The notes under the pieces were generated by a model. It made no database searches. It was not told the DNA's origin and was given only the letters and a program-made list of their open reading frames with translations. Below are positions 43,870 through 52,821 of a DNA stretch of 64,000 bases, piece by piece. Both the position numbers and the translations under genes were made by a program. The stretch covers positions 1-64,000 of the forward strand of contig NZ_JBHTCM010000005.1 in assembly GCF_042665545.1 (NCBI RefSeq), written 5' to 3'. Source of the stretch: Rhodocista pekingensis. Its GTDB lineage: Bacteria; Pseudomonadota; Alphaproteobacteria; Azospirillales; Azospirillaceae. The stretch's first letter is position 1. Each line of letters starts with the position of its first letter.

Positions 43870-43981
43870 GCTGCTGCTGTCCGGGTCCCGGCCCTGCCGG
43901 GACCCGCGGCCCGTGATCTGGGTCAAATCGTGCGGCCGTGCCGGTGCGGCGCCGTGATCGGGTGTGATTCGCCGGCGCCCC

Positions 43982-44728
43982 ATGCTAAATTCCCCGGCCA
44001 TGCACCGCTACGCCAATCCTGCGCGCTTCCTGCGCATCGCCAGCATCGTCCAGCCCTGGGCGATCGGCCTCACCGTCCTGGCCTTCGCCGTGGGCCTGTG
44101 GTTCGCGCTCGTCGCCTCCCCGCCGGACTACCAGCAGGGGGACACGGTCCGGATCATGTACATCCACGTCCCGGCGGCCTGGATGTCCCTGTTCGTCTAC
44201 AGCTCGATGGCGATCACGGCCTTCGTGGCGCTGGTCTGGCGCCATCCGCTGGCCGAGGTCTATGCCCGGGCCGCGGCCCCCATCGGGGCGGGCTTCACCT
44301 TCCTGTGCCTGGTCAGCGGCTCCCTCTGGGGGGAGCCGATGTGGGGCACTTGGTGGGTCTGGGACGCGCGCCTGACCAGCGTGCTGATCCTGTTCTTCCT
44401 CTATCTGGGCTTCATGGCGCTGGTGAACGCCTTCGACGATCCCAACCGGGGGGCGAAGGCGGGCAACGTGCTGCTGCTGGTCGGCGCGGTGAACGTGCCG
44501 ATCATCAAGTTCTCCGTCGAATGGTGGAACACGCTGCACCAGCCGGCCAGCGTCTTCCGGGCCGACGGGCCGACGATCTCGTCGGAGATGCTGTGGCCCC
44601 TCTTCATCATGGCCGGGGCCTTCCACGCCTATTTCGTGGTGGTGCTGATCCTGCGCATGCGCGGCGAGCTGACGGCGCGCAAGATCCAGGCGATCCGGCT
44701 GACCCAGGCGGCCGCTGCGGCGGAGTGA
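43982..44728 (+). CDS. ccmC: Heme exporter/handling protein CcmC
   Basis: A 248-residue membrane protein with six hydrophobic segments. The tryptophan-rich heme-handling motif WGEPMWGTWWVWDARLTSVL and the flanking histidines (YIHVPAAWM, WWNTLHQPASV) are intact. CcmC attaches heme to the CcmE histidine. The ATG at 43982 is used; a GTG at 43964 and an ATG at 44000 are alternatives. Separated from ccmB by the M23/bactofilin pair. Confidence 0.94.
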   Translation: MLNSPAMHRYANPARFLRIASIVQPWAIGLTVLAFAVGLWFALVASPPDYQQGDTVRIMYIHVPAAWMSLFVYSSMAITAFVALVWRHPLAEVYARAAAPIGAGFTFLCLVSGSLWGEPMWGTWWVWDARLTSVLILFFLYLGFMALVNAFDDPNRGAKAGNVLLLVGAVNVPIIKFSVEWWNTLHQPASVFRADGPTISSEMLWPLFIMAGAFHAYFVVVLILRMRGELTARKIQAIRLTQAAAAAE

Positions 44729-44909
44729 CGCCATGGGGCGGGATCGACGGGCATGGGTCCCGGACGGTCTTCACAACGGCCGTCCGGCGGGCCACATCGG
44801 GGCAGCCGGAGCGCCAGCCGACCGGACCGGGTAACCCGGTCCGGTGACCGGCAGAGGGCGACCGGGCAGAGTCGGCAGACAATGACAGCCGGGCGGATGG
44901 GATAGGGAG

Positions 44910-45143
44910 ATGAGCGAGTTCTTCTCGATGGGCGGCTATGCCGCCTATGTCTGGGGCAGCTACGGGCTGGCGCTGATCGTGCTGGTCGGCATCCTGGTCG
45001 CCAGCATGCGCTACCTGCGCTCCACCGAGACGATGCTGAAGGCGCTGGAGCAGGCGCGGCCGCAACGCCGCCGCGCCCGGGGTGCCGCCGGCGCCCTGCC
45101 GCTGACCGCCGGCGAGGCCGCCGGGGAAGGGGGGGCGGCATGA
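44910..45143 (+). CDS. ccmD: Heme exporter protein CcmD
   Basis: A 77-residue membrane protein with one segment (YGLALIVLVGILVASMRYL) preceded by FSMGGYAAYVWGSY, the CcmD signature, and followed by a basic tail. It stabilises the CcmABC-CcmE complex. The gap of about 180 bases after ccmC has no gene. It overlaps ccmE by four bases. Confidence 0.92.
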   Translation: MSEFFSMGGYAAYVWGSYGLALIVLVGILVASMRYLRSTETMLKALEQARPQRRRARGAAGALPLTAGEAAGEGGAA

Positions 45144-45646
45144 CCCGCAAGAAGCGTCGCCTCTACATGCTGGGCCTCGCGCTGCTGGGCCTGGGCACCG
45201 CCACGGCGCTGACCCTGTCGGCGTTCGAGGAGAACATCGTCTTCTTCTACAGCCCCTCGGATCTGGTGGCGCAGCCGCCGGGCGACCGCTCGGTGCGGCT
45301 GGGCGGTCTGGTCGAGGACGGCAGCGTCGAGAAGCAGGCCGACGGCCTGACCATCACCTTCCGCGTGACCGATACCGCCAACACCGTCCCCGTCACCTAC
45401 AAGGGCATCGTCCCCGACCTGTTCCGCGAGGGCCAGGGGGTGGTGGCGGAGGGCCGGATGGGTGGCGACGGCGTGTTCGTCGCCCGCGAGGTGCTGGCCC
45501 GGCACGACGAGAACTACATGCCGCCGGAGGTCCACGATGCGCTGCAACGTGCCGGCGCGGTCAAGACCGAGGTGCCCGGCCGCTCCATCTACGCTCCGGC
45601 GGACTCGGACGACAAGGTCCACGCGACCACCACGCTGAAGCCCTAG
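45140..45646 (+). CDS. ccmE: Cytochrome c-type biogenesis heme chaperone CcmE
   Basis: A 168-residue periplasmic heme chaperone anchored by one N-terminal segment (LYMLGLALLGLGTATALTL). The OB-fold domain has VRLGGLVEDGSVE, TITFRVTD and GIVPDLFREGQGVVAEG. The covalent heme site HDENY (HxxxY) is present, so the heme-binding histidine is intact. Translationally coupled to ccmD. Confidence 0.95.
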   Translation: MTRKKRRLYMLGLALLGLGTATALTLSAFEENIVFFYSPSDLVAQPPGDRSVRLGGLVEDGSVEKQADGLTITFRVTDTANTVPVTYKGIVPDLFREGQGVVAEGRMGGDGVFVAREVLARHDENYMPPEVHDALQRAGAVKTEVPGRSIYAPADSDDKVHATTTLKP

Positions 45647-45666
45647 CGCCGGGATGCCGCGGGGGC

Positions 45667-46416
45667 GTGGCTCCCGCCGCGGCCCGGGCAGGGCCGGCCC
45701 CCGCAGGACCCCCCCAGGCAGTCAGACCCAGGCAGGCATCCTTGGACTCCCCCGAAGTACACGCGCCGCACGCCGGACACACCGGCCACCGCTGGCTGGA
45801 CATCGCCATGGCCTGCGCCGCCCTGCTGGTGTCCGGCATCTCGCTCTACGTCGCCGTCCACCATGGCGAGACCATGGAGAAGATGGTCGCGGCCGCCAGT
45901 TGGCCGAACCTGGAGGCGAACGTCACCGTCGGCGACCAGGGCGTGCCGGAAACGGCGCGTCTCGGCATCGCCGTCTCCAACACCGGCGTCGGTCCGGCCC
46001 GGCTGGAGACGCTGGAGATCTGGCACGACGGCACCCCGCTGTCCGACGCGCGCGCCCTGATCGACGCGCTGGCGACCGCGGGCAAGCCCGCCATCCCCTC
46101 GCTGTCCGCCCGGCTGGAGGCCAGGAGCCTCGTCGGCACCGTGATCGGGGCGCGGGAGGACAGCGCCCTGCTCTCGATCACGCCCTCGGACTCCGAAGCC
46201 TGGCGGCTGCCGATCATCCGATTCGCGGTCCAGCTCCAGTCCCGACTCTGCTATTGCTCCGTCTTCGACGAATGCTACGTCAGCGACACGCGCGCGAAGC
46301 GGGGCCGCCCCGAGCGCGTGGAGCACTGCCCGGAGCCGGCCGTCCCCTACCAGGACGACACCACCGACCTGATCGACGCGATGCCGGCCGCCCCCGGCCC
46401 CGTTACGAAGCCCTGA
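45667..46416 (+). CDS. Hypothetical single-pass membrane protein inside the ccm operon
   Basis: Up to 249 residues, which I do not recognise. One membrane segment (IAMACAALLVSGISLYVAV) is followed by a beta-rich part (WPNLEANVTVGDQGVPETARLG, GVGPARLETLEIWHDG), a helix, and a Cys-rich region (RLCYCSVFDECYVSD). The start is unclear: GTG 45667, TTG 45742 (with AGGCAGG upstream) or ATG 45808. It lies between ccmE and ccmF with 16 bases to the ccmF start, so it is co-transcribed. Four cysteines close together in a probably periplasmic domain could be redox-active, but this is only a suggestion. Confidence 0.7.
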   Translation: MAPAAARAGPAPAGPPQAVRPRQASLDSPEVHAPHAGHTGHRWLDIAMACAALLVSGISLYVAVHHGETMEKMVAAASWPNLEANVTVGDQGVPETARLGIAVSNTGVGPARLETLEIWHDGTPLSDARALIDALATAGKPAIPSLSARLEARSLVGTVIGAREDSALLSITPSDSEAWRLPIIRFAVQLQSRLCYCSVFDECYVSDTRAKRGRPERVEHCPEPAVPYQDDTTDLIDAMPAAPGPVTKP

Positions 46417-46432
46417 GCGGCGAGAGGAAGCC

Positions 46433-48433
46433 ATGATCCCCGAGATCGGCCATTACGCCCTGGTGCTGGCCCTGCTGCTGGCGACCGTGCAGGCCACGCT
46501 GCCCCTGCTGGGGGCGGCCCGCGGCAATGCCGCCTGGATGGAGGTGGGCCGCCCGGCGGCCTACGCCCAGTTCCTGATGGTGACGGTCGCCTTCGCCGCC
46601 CTGATGTGGGCCTATGTCGTCTCCGACTTCAGCGTGCAGAACGTGGTGGAGAACAGCCACTCGCTGAAGCCGATGCTCTACAAGGTGAGCGGCGTCTGGG
46701 GCAACCATGAGGGCTCGATGGTCCTCTGGGTCCTGATGCTGGCCGCCTTCGGCGCCGCCGTCGCGGCCTTCGGCGGCAACCTGCCGCCGACCTTGAAGGC
46801 GCGGGTGCTGGGCGTGCAGGGGCTGGTCGGCGTCGGCTTCCTGCTGTTCACGCTGCTGACCAGCAACCCCTTCCTGCGCCTGGACCCGGCGCCGGCGGAC
46901 GGGCGCGACCTGAACCCGTTGTTGCAGGACCCCGGCCTCGCCTTCCACCCGCCCTTCCTCTATCTGGGCTATGTCGGCTTCAGCATCGCCTATTCCTTCG
47001 CCATCGCCGCCCTGATCGAGGGCCGGGTCGATCCCGCCTGGGGCCGCTGGGTGCGGCCCTGGACCCTGGTCGCCTGGGCCTCGCTGACCCTGGGCATCGC
47101 GCTGGGGAGCTGGTGGGCGTATTACGAGCTGGGCTGGGGCGGCTGGTGGTTCTGGGACCCGGTGGAGAACGCCTCCCTGATGCCCTGGCTGGCCGGCACG
47201 GCGCTGCTGCACTCCGCCATCGTGGTGGAGAAGCGCGACGCCCTGAAGACCTGGACCATCCTGCTGGCGGTGCTGACCTTCGCGCTCTCGCTGATGGGCA
47301 CCTTCCTGGTCCGCTCGGGCGTGCTGACCTCGGTCCACGCCTTCGCGGTGGACCCGGAGCGCGGCGTTGCCATCCTGCTGCTGCTGGCGCTGGCCACCGG
47401 CGGCGGGCTGCTGCTCTACACGATGCGCGCCGCGTCGCTGAAGGCCGGCGGTCTGTTCGCCCCGATCAGCCGCGAAGGCTCGCTGGTGCTGAACAACCTG
47501 CTGCTCTCCACGGCCTGCGCCACGGTGTTCCTGGGCACGCTCTACCCGCTGTTCCTGGACACCGTGGGCGGCTCCAAGATCTCGGTCGGTGCCCCCTTCT
47601 TCAACACCACCTTCGTGCCGCTGATGGTGCCGCTGGTCGCCGCCATGGCGGTCGGGCCGATGCTGGCCTGGAAGCGGGCGGACCTGCCCGGCGCGATCGG
47701 CCGGCTCTGGGTCGCCGCCGTGCTGGTCGTGGTCTGCGTGCTCTGGGCGCTGTGGGCGCACGGCTTCCGCCCGGTGATGGCGCTGGTCGGCATCGGCATG
47801 GCGGCCTGGGCCTTCTTCGGCGCCTTCGCCGAGCTGGCCGAGCGCGTCCGGCTGTTCCGCATCCCGCTGGGCGACAGCCTGTCCCGCGCCGCGGGCCTGC
47901 CGCGCAGCGCCTGGGGGGCGGCCATCGCCCATGCCGGCCTGGGCATCTCCATCGCCGGCATGGTCGGCACCAGCGCCTGGATGAGCGAGGATGTCCGCGT
48001 CATGCGGCCGGGCGACAGCGCCAGCCTCGCGGGCTACGAGTTCCGCCTGGAGTCGGTGGAGCCGGCGCAGATCGCCAACTACGCCGCCCAGCGCGGCACC
48101 GTCACGGTGACGCGCGACGGTCAGGCGGTGGCGACGCTGCATCCCGAGCAGCGCTTCTACCCCGTCGCCAAGATGACGACGACCGAGGCCGCCATCCACA
48201 CCACCTTCGTCTCCGACATCTATGTCGCCCTGGGCGGCAAGACGGAGGAGGGCGACGGCTGGACCGTGCGGCTCTACTACCACCCGCTGGTGCCCTGGAT
48301 CTGGTTCGGTGCCGTCGTCATGGTGATCGGCGGGCTGATCAGCCTGTCCGACCGCCGCTACCGCCTGGGCGTGCCGGTCCGCCGCGCCAGCCCCGCCGCC
48401 GGCGGCCGTGCCGCCGCCCAGCCTGCCGAGTGA
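46433..48433 (+). CDS. ccmF: Heme lyase CcmF
   Basis: A 666-residue membrane protein with about 14-15 segments. The WWD-type motif is GWGGWWFWDPVENASLMPWL, and the conserved histidines appear in VWGNHEGSMVLWVL, AFHPPFLYLGYVG, SVHAFAVDP and TAIHTTF-like positions. With CcmH it ligates heme from CcmE to the CXXCH thiols of apocytochromes. GAGAGGAAG lies before the ATG. Confidence 0.96.
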   Translation: MIPEIGHYALVLALLLATVQATLPLLGAARGNAAWMEVGRPAAYAQFLMVTVAFAALMWAYVVSDFSVQNVVENSHSLKPMLYKVSGVWGNHEGSMVLWVLMLAAFGAAVAAFGGNLPPTLKARVLGVQGLVGVGFLLFTLLTSNPFLRLDPAPADGRDLNPLLQDPGLAFHPPFLYLGYVGFSIAYSFAIAALIEGRVDPAWGRWVRPWTLVAWASLTLGIALGSWWAYYELGWGGWWFWDPVENASLMPWLAGTALLHSAIVVEKRDALKTWTILLAVLTFALSLMGTFLVRSGVLTSVHAFAVDPERGVAILLLLALATGGGLLLYTMRAASLKAGGLFAPISREGSLVLNNLLLSTACATVFLGTLYPLFLDTVGGSKISVGAPFFNTTFVPLMVPLVAAMAVGPMLAWKRADLPGAIGRLWVAAVLVVVCVLWALWAHGFRPVMALVGIGMAAWAFFGAFAELAERVRLFRIPLGDSLSRAAGLPRSAWGAAIAHAGLGISIAGMVGTSAWMSEDVRVMRPGDSASLAGYEFRLESVEPAQIANYAAQRGTVTVTRDGQAVATLHPEQRFYPVAKMTTTEAAIHTTFVSDIYVALGGKTEEGDGWTVRLYYHPLVPWIWFGAVVMVIGGLISLSDRRYRLGVPVRRASPAAGGRAAAQPAE

Positions 48434-48440
48434 AGACCGC

Positions 48441-48998
48441 ATGTCGCGCCTCCTCATCGCCCTGCCGTTGATCCTGTTCGCCGCCCTGGCGGGGGTCTTC
48501 GTCTATCTGCTGGTGCTGAAGCCCGAGATCACGGGCCAGCAGCACGACCCGACCCTGCTGCCCTCCGTGCTGATCGACCGGCCGATGCCGGCGCTGGAGC
48601 TACCCCCCCTCCATGAGGGGCAGCCCGGCATCGGTGCGGCCGAGCTGAAGGGCAAGCCGCAGCTCGTGAACATCTTCGCCTCCTGGTGCACGCCCTGCCG
48701 GATCGAGCATCCGGTGCTGATGCGCCTGTCCAAGGAGGAGGGGATCGTCGTGCGCGGCATCGCCTACAAGGACAAGCCCGAGGACAGCCGCCGCTTCCTG
48801 GAGCAGTTCGGCAACCCCTTCACCACCATCGGCGTCGATCAGGACGGCCGCGCCGGCATCGAGCTGGGCGTGACCGGCGTGCCGGAGACCTTCGTGCTGG
48901 ACGGCCAGGGCCGCATCCGCTACCGCCACCAGGGCCCGCTGGGGCCGGCGGTGGTGGACAAGGAGATCCTGCCGCTCCTGCGCGAGCTGTCGAAGTAG
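48441..48998 (+). CDS. ccmG: Thiol:disulfide interchange protein CcmG/DsbE
   Basis: A 185-residue periplasmic thioredoxin-fold protein with an N-terminal membrane anchor (LLIALPLILFAALAGVFVYLL). The active site is ASWCTPCRIEHP (WCTPC) and the acidic/GVPETFVLD segment of the DsbE subfamily with cis-Pro is present. It keeps apocytochrome cysteines reduced. It starts 7 bases after ccmF. Confidence 0.95.
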   Translation: MSRLLIALPLILFAALAGVFVYLLVLKPEITGQQHDPTLLPSVLIDRPMPALELPPLHEGQPGIGAAELKGKPQLVNIFASWCTPCRIEHPVLMRLSKEEGIVVRGIAYKDKPEDSRRFLEQFGNPFTTIGVDQDGRAGIELGVTGVPETFVLDGQGRIRYRHQGPLGPAVVDKEILPLLRELSK

Positions 48999-49093
48999 CG
49001 CGGACCGACCGGGCCGGGCAGCCGGCCCCGACAGACGGGAGCGGCTGCGCCGGCCGCCCCCGCGACATCCCACCGGCGGCGGAGTAGACCCCC

Positions 49094-49585
49094 GTGAAGA
49101 AGCTCGCCCCCCTTGCCCTGTCCCTGGCGCTGCTGGCCGGCCCGGCGCTAGCCGTGATGCCGGACGAGAAGCTGAAGGACCCCGCCCTGGAAGCCCGCGC
49201 GCGGGAGATCAGCAAGGAACTGCGCTGCGTCGTCTGCCAGAACCAGTCGATCGACGACAGCAACGCGCCCTTGGCCCGCGACCTGCGCATCCTGGTGCGC
49301 GAACGGCTGGTGGCCGGCGACAATGACGACCAGGTGCTGAACTACGTCCACGACCGCTACGGCGATTTCGTCCTGCTGCGGCCGCCGGTGCAGCCCTACA
49401 CCTGGGTGCTCTGGTTCGGCCCGGCGGTCGTGCTGCTGCTGGGCGGCATCGGTGCCGCCCGCTATCTGCGGGGCCGGAGCGGCGACGCCTCCCCCTCGAC
49501 CGGGCTGACCCCGGCGGAGGAGGCGCGGCTCGCGGCCCTGTTGTCCGAAGAAGATAAGGCCGCCCCCGGCCGGAAGGGTTCCTGA
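49094..49585 (+). CDS. ccmH: Cytochrome c-type biogenesis protein CcmH
   Basis: A 163-residue membrane protein with a cleaved signal (ALSLALLAGPALA) and the redox motif LRCVVCQNQSIDDSNA. A membrane segment (TWVLWFGPAVVLLLGGIGAA) closes the domain. It reduces apocytochromes and joins CcmF in heme ligation. A GTG start at 49094 is used, as the signal peptide begins there. It runs into ccmI by a TGATG overlap. Confidence 0.94.
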   Translation: MKKLAPLALSLALLAGPALAVMPDEKLKDPALEARAREISKELRCVVCQNQSIDDSNAPLARDLRILVRERLVAGDNDDQVLNYVHDRYGDFVLLRPPVQPYTWVLWFGPAVVLLLGGIGAARYLRGRSGDASPSTGLTPAEEARLAALLSEEDKAAPGRKGS

Positions 49586-51018
49586 TGGGCATGATGGTCT
49601 TCTGGCTCGTCGCCGCCGTACTGACGGCGATCGCCGTCGGCATGCTGCTGCGCCCGCTGACGCGGCCGACGCAGGGGCTGGTCGGCAGCGCCGCCGAGCA
49701 CACCCGCCGCGTCTATGCCGACCAGGTGGCGGAGATCGAGCGCGACCTCGCCCGCGGCGTGCTGACGGCCGATCAGGCCCGGGCCGCCCGGGCCGAGGCC
49801 GGACGCCGCCTGCTGGGCGCCGCCGCCGAGGCCGACAAGGCCAAGGCGAAGCCCGCCGTGGCGCAGCCCAGCCCGCGGCTGGCCATGGTGGTGACCCTGC
49901 TGCTGCCGGTGGCCGCGCTCGCCATCTACATCCCGCTCGGCCGGCCCGACCTGCCGTCGCAGCCCTTCGCCTCGCGCACCGATCTCGCCGCCAACGAGAT
50001 CCCCGACAATGTGCTCCAGGCCGCCGAGGAACTGGCCCGGAACCTGGAGCAGAACCCGGACGACCTGCGCGGCTGGGCCCTGCTGGCCTCCACCTACGCC
50101 GCCATGGGCCGCAATGCGGAGGCGGCGGAGGCGTATCGCCGTGCCGTCGGGCTGAGCCAGGGCGACGCCGAGCTGACGGCCGCCTTCGGCGAGCAGCTCA
50201 CCTACGCTGCCGGCGGTGTGGTCAGCGAGGAGGCCCGCCGCGCCTTCGAGGCGGCCGTCGAGAAGAGCCCGAAGGAGCCGCGCGCCCGCTACTTCCTGGC
50301 CGTGGCCCGCTTGCAGGCGGGCGACGTGCGCGGCGCCATCGACCGCTGGGGCGAGCTGCTGAAGGACAGCCCGGCGGACGCGCCCTGGGTCGGCGTCGTG
50401 ATCAGCCAGATCACCCGCGCCGCCGAGCAGATCGGCATCGACCCTGCCACCGTCACGCCGCAGCCGCTGCCCCCCGCCGGTCCCCCGGCCGGCAGCGCCG
50501 ACGGCAGCGCGGGCGCCGACGGTGCCGCCCCGGCGCTGACGCAGGAACAGATGGACCAGATGCAGGCCCTCTCTCCGGAAGAACAGGAGAAGATGGTCCG
50601 CACCATGGTGGACTCGCTGACCACGCGTCTGGAGCAGCAGCCCGACGATGTCGAGGGCTGGCTGCGGCTGGGCCGCGCCCGGCAGGTGCTGGGTGAGCCC
50701 GAGGCAGCCCGCGAGGCGCTGCGCCGGGCGACCGGGCTGGCCCCGGACCGCGCCGATGTCTGGCTGGCCTATGCCGGCACCCTGGCGCCGGAGGACAAGG
50801 CGGCCCCGTCGCCGGAGTTCCTGGCGGCGCTGGAGCGGGTGCTGGCGATCGAGCCGGACAATCTCCAGGCCCTCTGGCACCGGGGCGAGGCCGCGGCCGG
50901 CACCGGCGACACGGCCCGGGCGCGCGCCTCCTGGCAGCGTCTGATCGGGCTGCTGCCGGAGGACGCTCCGGCCCGGGCGGAGATCCAGAAGCGCATCGAC
51001 GCCCTGCCGGCCCCCTGA
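49585..51018 (+). CDS. ccmI: Cytochrome c maturation protein CcmI (CycH) with TPR repeats
   Basis: A 477-residue apocytochrome chaperone. Two membrane segments near the N-terminus (VFWLVAAVLTAIAVGMLL and LAMVVTLLLPVAALAIYI) flank a cytosolic leucine-zipper-like loop, with the family motif HTRRVYADQVAEIERDLARG. The periplasmic part has TPR repeats (about 150-260 and 345-470: GWALLASTYAAMGRNAEAAE, GWLRLGRARQVLGEPEAARE). It presents apocytochrome c to CcmFH. Last gene of the ccm operon. Confidence 0.93.
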   Translation: MGMMVFWLVAAVLTAIAVGMLLRPLTRPTQGLVGSAAEHTRRVYADQVAEIERDLARGVLTADQARAARAEAGRRLLGAAAEADKAKAKPAVAQPSPRLAMVVTLLLPVAALAIYIPLGRPDLPSQPFASRTDLAANEIPDNVLQAAEELARNLEQNPDDLRGWALLASTYAAMGRNAEAAEAYRRAVGLSQGDAELTAAFGEQLTYAAGGVVSEEARRAFEAAVEKSPKEPRARYFLAVARLQAGDVRGAIDRWGELLKDSPADAPWVGVVISQITRAAEQIGIDPATVTPQPLPPAGPPAGSADGSAGADGAAPALTQEQMDQMQALSPEEQEKMVRTMVDSLTTRLEQQPDDVEGWLRLGRARQVLGEPEAAREALRRATGLAPDRADVWLAYAGTLAPEDKAAPSPEFLAALERVLAIEPDNLQALWHRGEAAAGTGDTARARASWQRLIGLLPEDAPARAEIQKRIDALPAP

Positions 51019-51093
51019 GGGGCTTCCCGGCAGTCTCTTCCGGACCGGCCCCCCTCCCCGCCGGGGGCGGGGGGACCGGCCCCCGGCCGGGGG

Positions 51094-52386
51094 TCAGTCC
51101 GCGGCCGGGCGCAGGCCGTAGCGGATCGGCAGCCGCTTCAGCCCGCCGACGAAGCTGCTGGCGACCCAGGCGGGCTCGCCGTCCAGCTCCACCCAGTCCA
51201 GCCGGCTGAACAGTTCCTGGTACAGCGCCCGCATCTCCATCTTCGCCAGCAGGTGGCCCAGGCAGAGATGCACGCCGTAGCCGAACCCGACATGCGGGTT
51301 GGGGCTGCGGTCCACCTTGAAGCGGAAGGGCTCCTCGAACGCCTCCTCGTCGCGGTTGGCGGAGGGGTAGAGCAGCATCAGGTCGTCGCCGGCCCGGATG
51401 CGGCGGCCGCGCAGGTCGTAATCCTCCGTCGCGGTGCGCATGAAGTGGCGCACCGGGGTGACCCAGCGGATCGCCTCGTCCACCGCCAGCGGCATCAGCG
51501 ACGGGTCGTCGCGCAGCCGGCGGAACTCGTCGGGATGCTGCACCAGGGCGTGCAACCCCCCGGCGGTGGAGCTTGAGGTGGTGTCGTGCCCGGCGGTGGC
51601 GACGATGGTGTAGTAGCCCATCGCCTCGATGTCGCCGATCGGTTCCCCGTCGATGCGGGCATTGGCGATGACGCTGGCGAGGTCGTCGCGCGGCTGCCGC
51701 CGCCGGTCCTCCGTCAGCGCCCGGAAATACTGGTAGAAGTCCAGCACGACGGCGATCAGGTCGCCGGCCTCGCCCAGGTTGCGCCGGGTCTCCGCGTCGG
51801 TGTTGCCGAACAGCTCCTGCGTCAGCTTCAGCATGCGGGGCTCGTCCTCCTCCGGCACGCCCAGCACGTCCATGATGACGCGCAGCGGATACCAGATGGC
51901 GACGTCGCGGACGAAGTCGCAGGCACCGCCCAGCGCCAGCATGTGGTCCACGCTCTGCCGCGCCCGCGCCTTCAGCTTCGGCTCGACCAGCCGCTTCAGA
52001 TTGGCCGGCAGGAACCAGGCGTTGGTCAGGCCCCGCATCACCCGGTGCTCGGGCTCGTCCATGTGGACCAGGGTGCGGACCAGGTGCGGGCTGCCGCCGG
52101 TGAAGGCGCGCACCGCCTCCACCACCTCCTCCAGCGCCAGGATGGCACGCGGCGCGTTCAGGAAGCGGCCGTGCTGGCGCTCGATCTCCACCACGTCGGC
52201 CCGTCTGGTCACGGCCCAGAAGGGCCTGTAGCCCTCCGGCTCCATCCAGCGCACCGGGTCGTAGGCGCGCATCCAGGCGAAGGTGGCGTGCAGCCTCGCC
52301 TCGTCGGCATAGAGGTCGGGCGTGGTGACGTCGATTCCCCCCGGCGGCTCCCCCGGCGGCGGTGGGACCGTGGCGGCGCTCTGCAT
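51094..52386 (-). CDS. Cytochrome P450
   Basis: A 430-residue soluble bacterial P450. The I-helix oxygen-activation motif is TAGHDTTSS, the K-helix ExxR is EAIRW, and the heme loop is HVGFGYGVHLCLGHLLAKM with the cysteine ligand. The N-terminal third (LVHMDEPEHRVMRGLTNAWFLP) fits class I P450s that hydroxylate terpenoids, fatty acids or steroids; the substrate is unknown. The start at 52386 has GGGAGAAG just upstream; the open frame beyond it is Arg/Pro-rich and unlikely to be translated. No ferredoxin gene is next to it. Confidence 0.92.
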   Translation of the reverse strand: MQSAATVPPPPGEPPGGIDVTTPDLYADEARLHATFAWMRAYDPVRWMEPEGYRPFWAVTRRADVVEIERQHGRFLNAPRAILALEEVVEAVRAFTGGSPHLVRTLVHMDEPEHRVMRGLTNAWFLPANLKRLVEPKLKARARQSVDHMLALGGACDFVRDVAIWYPLRVIMDVLGVPEEDEPRMLKLTQELFGNTDAETRRNLGEAGDLIAVVLDFYQYFRALTEDRRRQPRDDLASVIANARIDGEPIGDIEAMGYYTIVATAGHDTTSSSTAGGLHALVQHPDEFRRLRDDPSLMPLAVDEAIRWVTPVRHFMRTATEDYDLRGRRIRAGDDLMLLYPSANRDEEAFEEPFRFKVDRSPNPHVGFGYGVHLCLGHLLAKMEMRALYQELFSRLDWVELDGEPAWVASSFVGGLKRLPIRYGLRPAAD

Positions 52387-52821
52387 GGGCTTCTCCCCTG
52401 GCGTGTCCATCCCCCGTGGCCGCGCCGGTCTTCCCCGGTCCCGGCCGGGTGGTCCCGCAGGGGGCGCTTCTGTCGCCGGCGCCCCTGCCGCGGCGGTGCG
52501 GCCGCCACCGGCAAGCAGACCCCAGCTTCCCCGCCCCGGCAAGCGCCGCTCTGCGGTCAACCGCAGCGCGGGTGGCCCCCGATCATCGGAACATCTCGCA
52601 TCGACTTTGTGCCCGACTGTCGGCGGTCCAGGACTTGAAAATGTCCCGCCGCTTCGCCCCCGCCAGCGACGCGCCGGACGGCCATCTGGCCTCCTGGGAG
52701 AAAGTGTTCGCGGAATTCCCCCTGAAGCCCGGCGCCATGCAGGTGCCGTACGGACATCGGCGCCGCCGGGCGTTCGCGGCGCGGGACCGGACACAGGGCC
52801 CGGTCTCCGCGCCGTCGGCGG
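52387..52821. other. Intergenic region between P450 and chemoreceptor genes
   Basis: About 435 bases on which I can support no gene. It should carry the P450 promoter and the 3' end of the chemoreceptor transcript. All frames have atypical Arg/Pro/Gly-rich content. Confidence 0.45.

Noticed and set aside
46403..48457. A 684-residue antisense frame across ccmF
   Set aside because: Shadow frame; ccmF on the plus strand is unambiguous.
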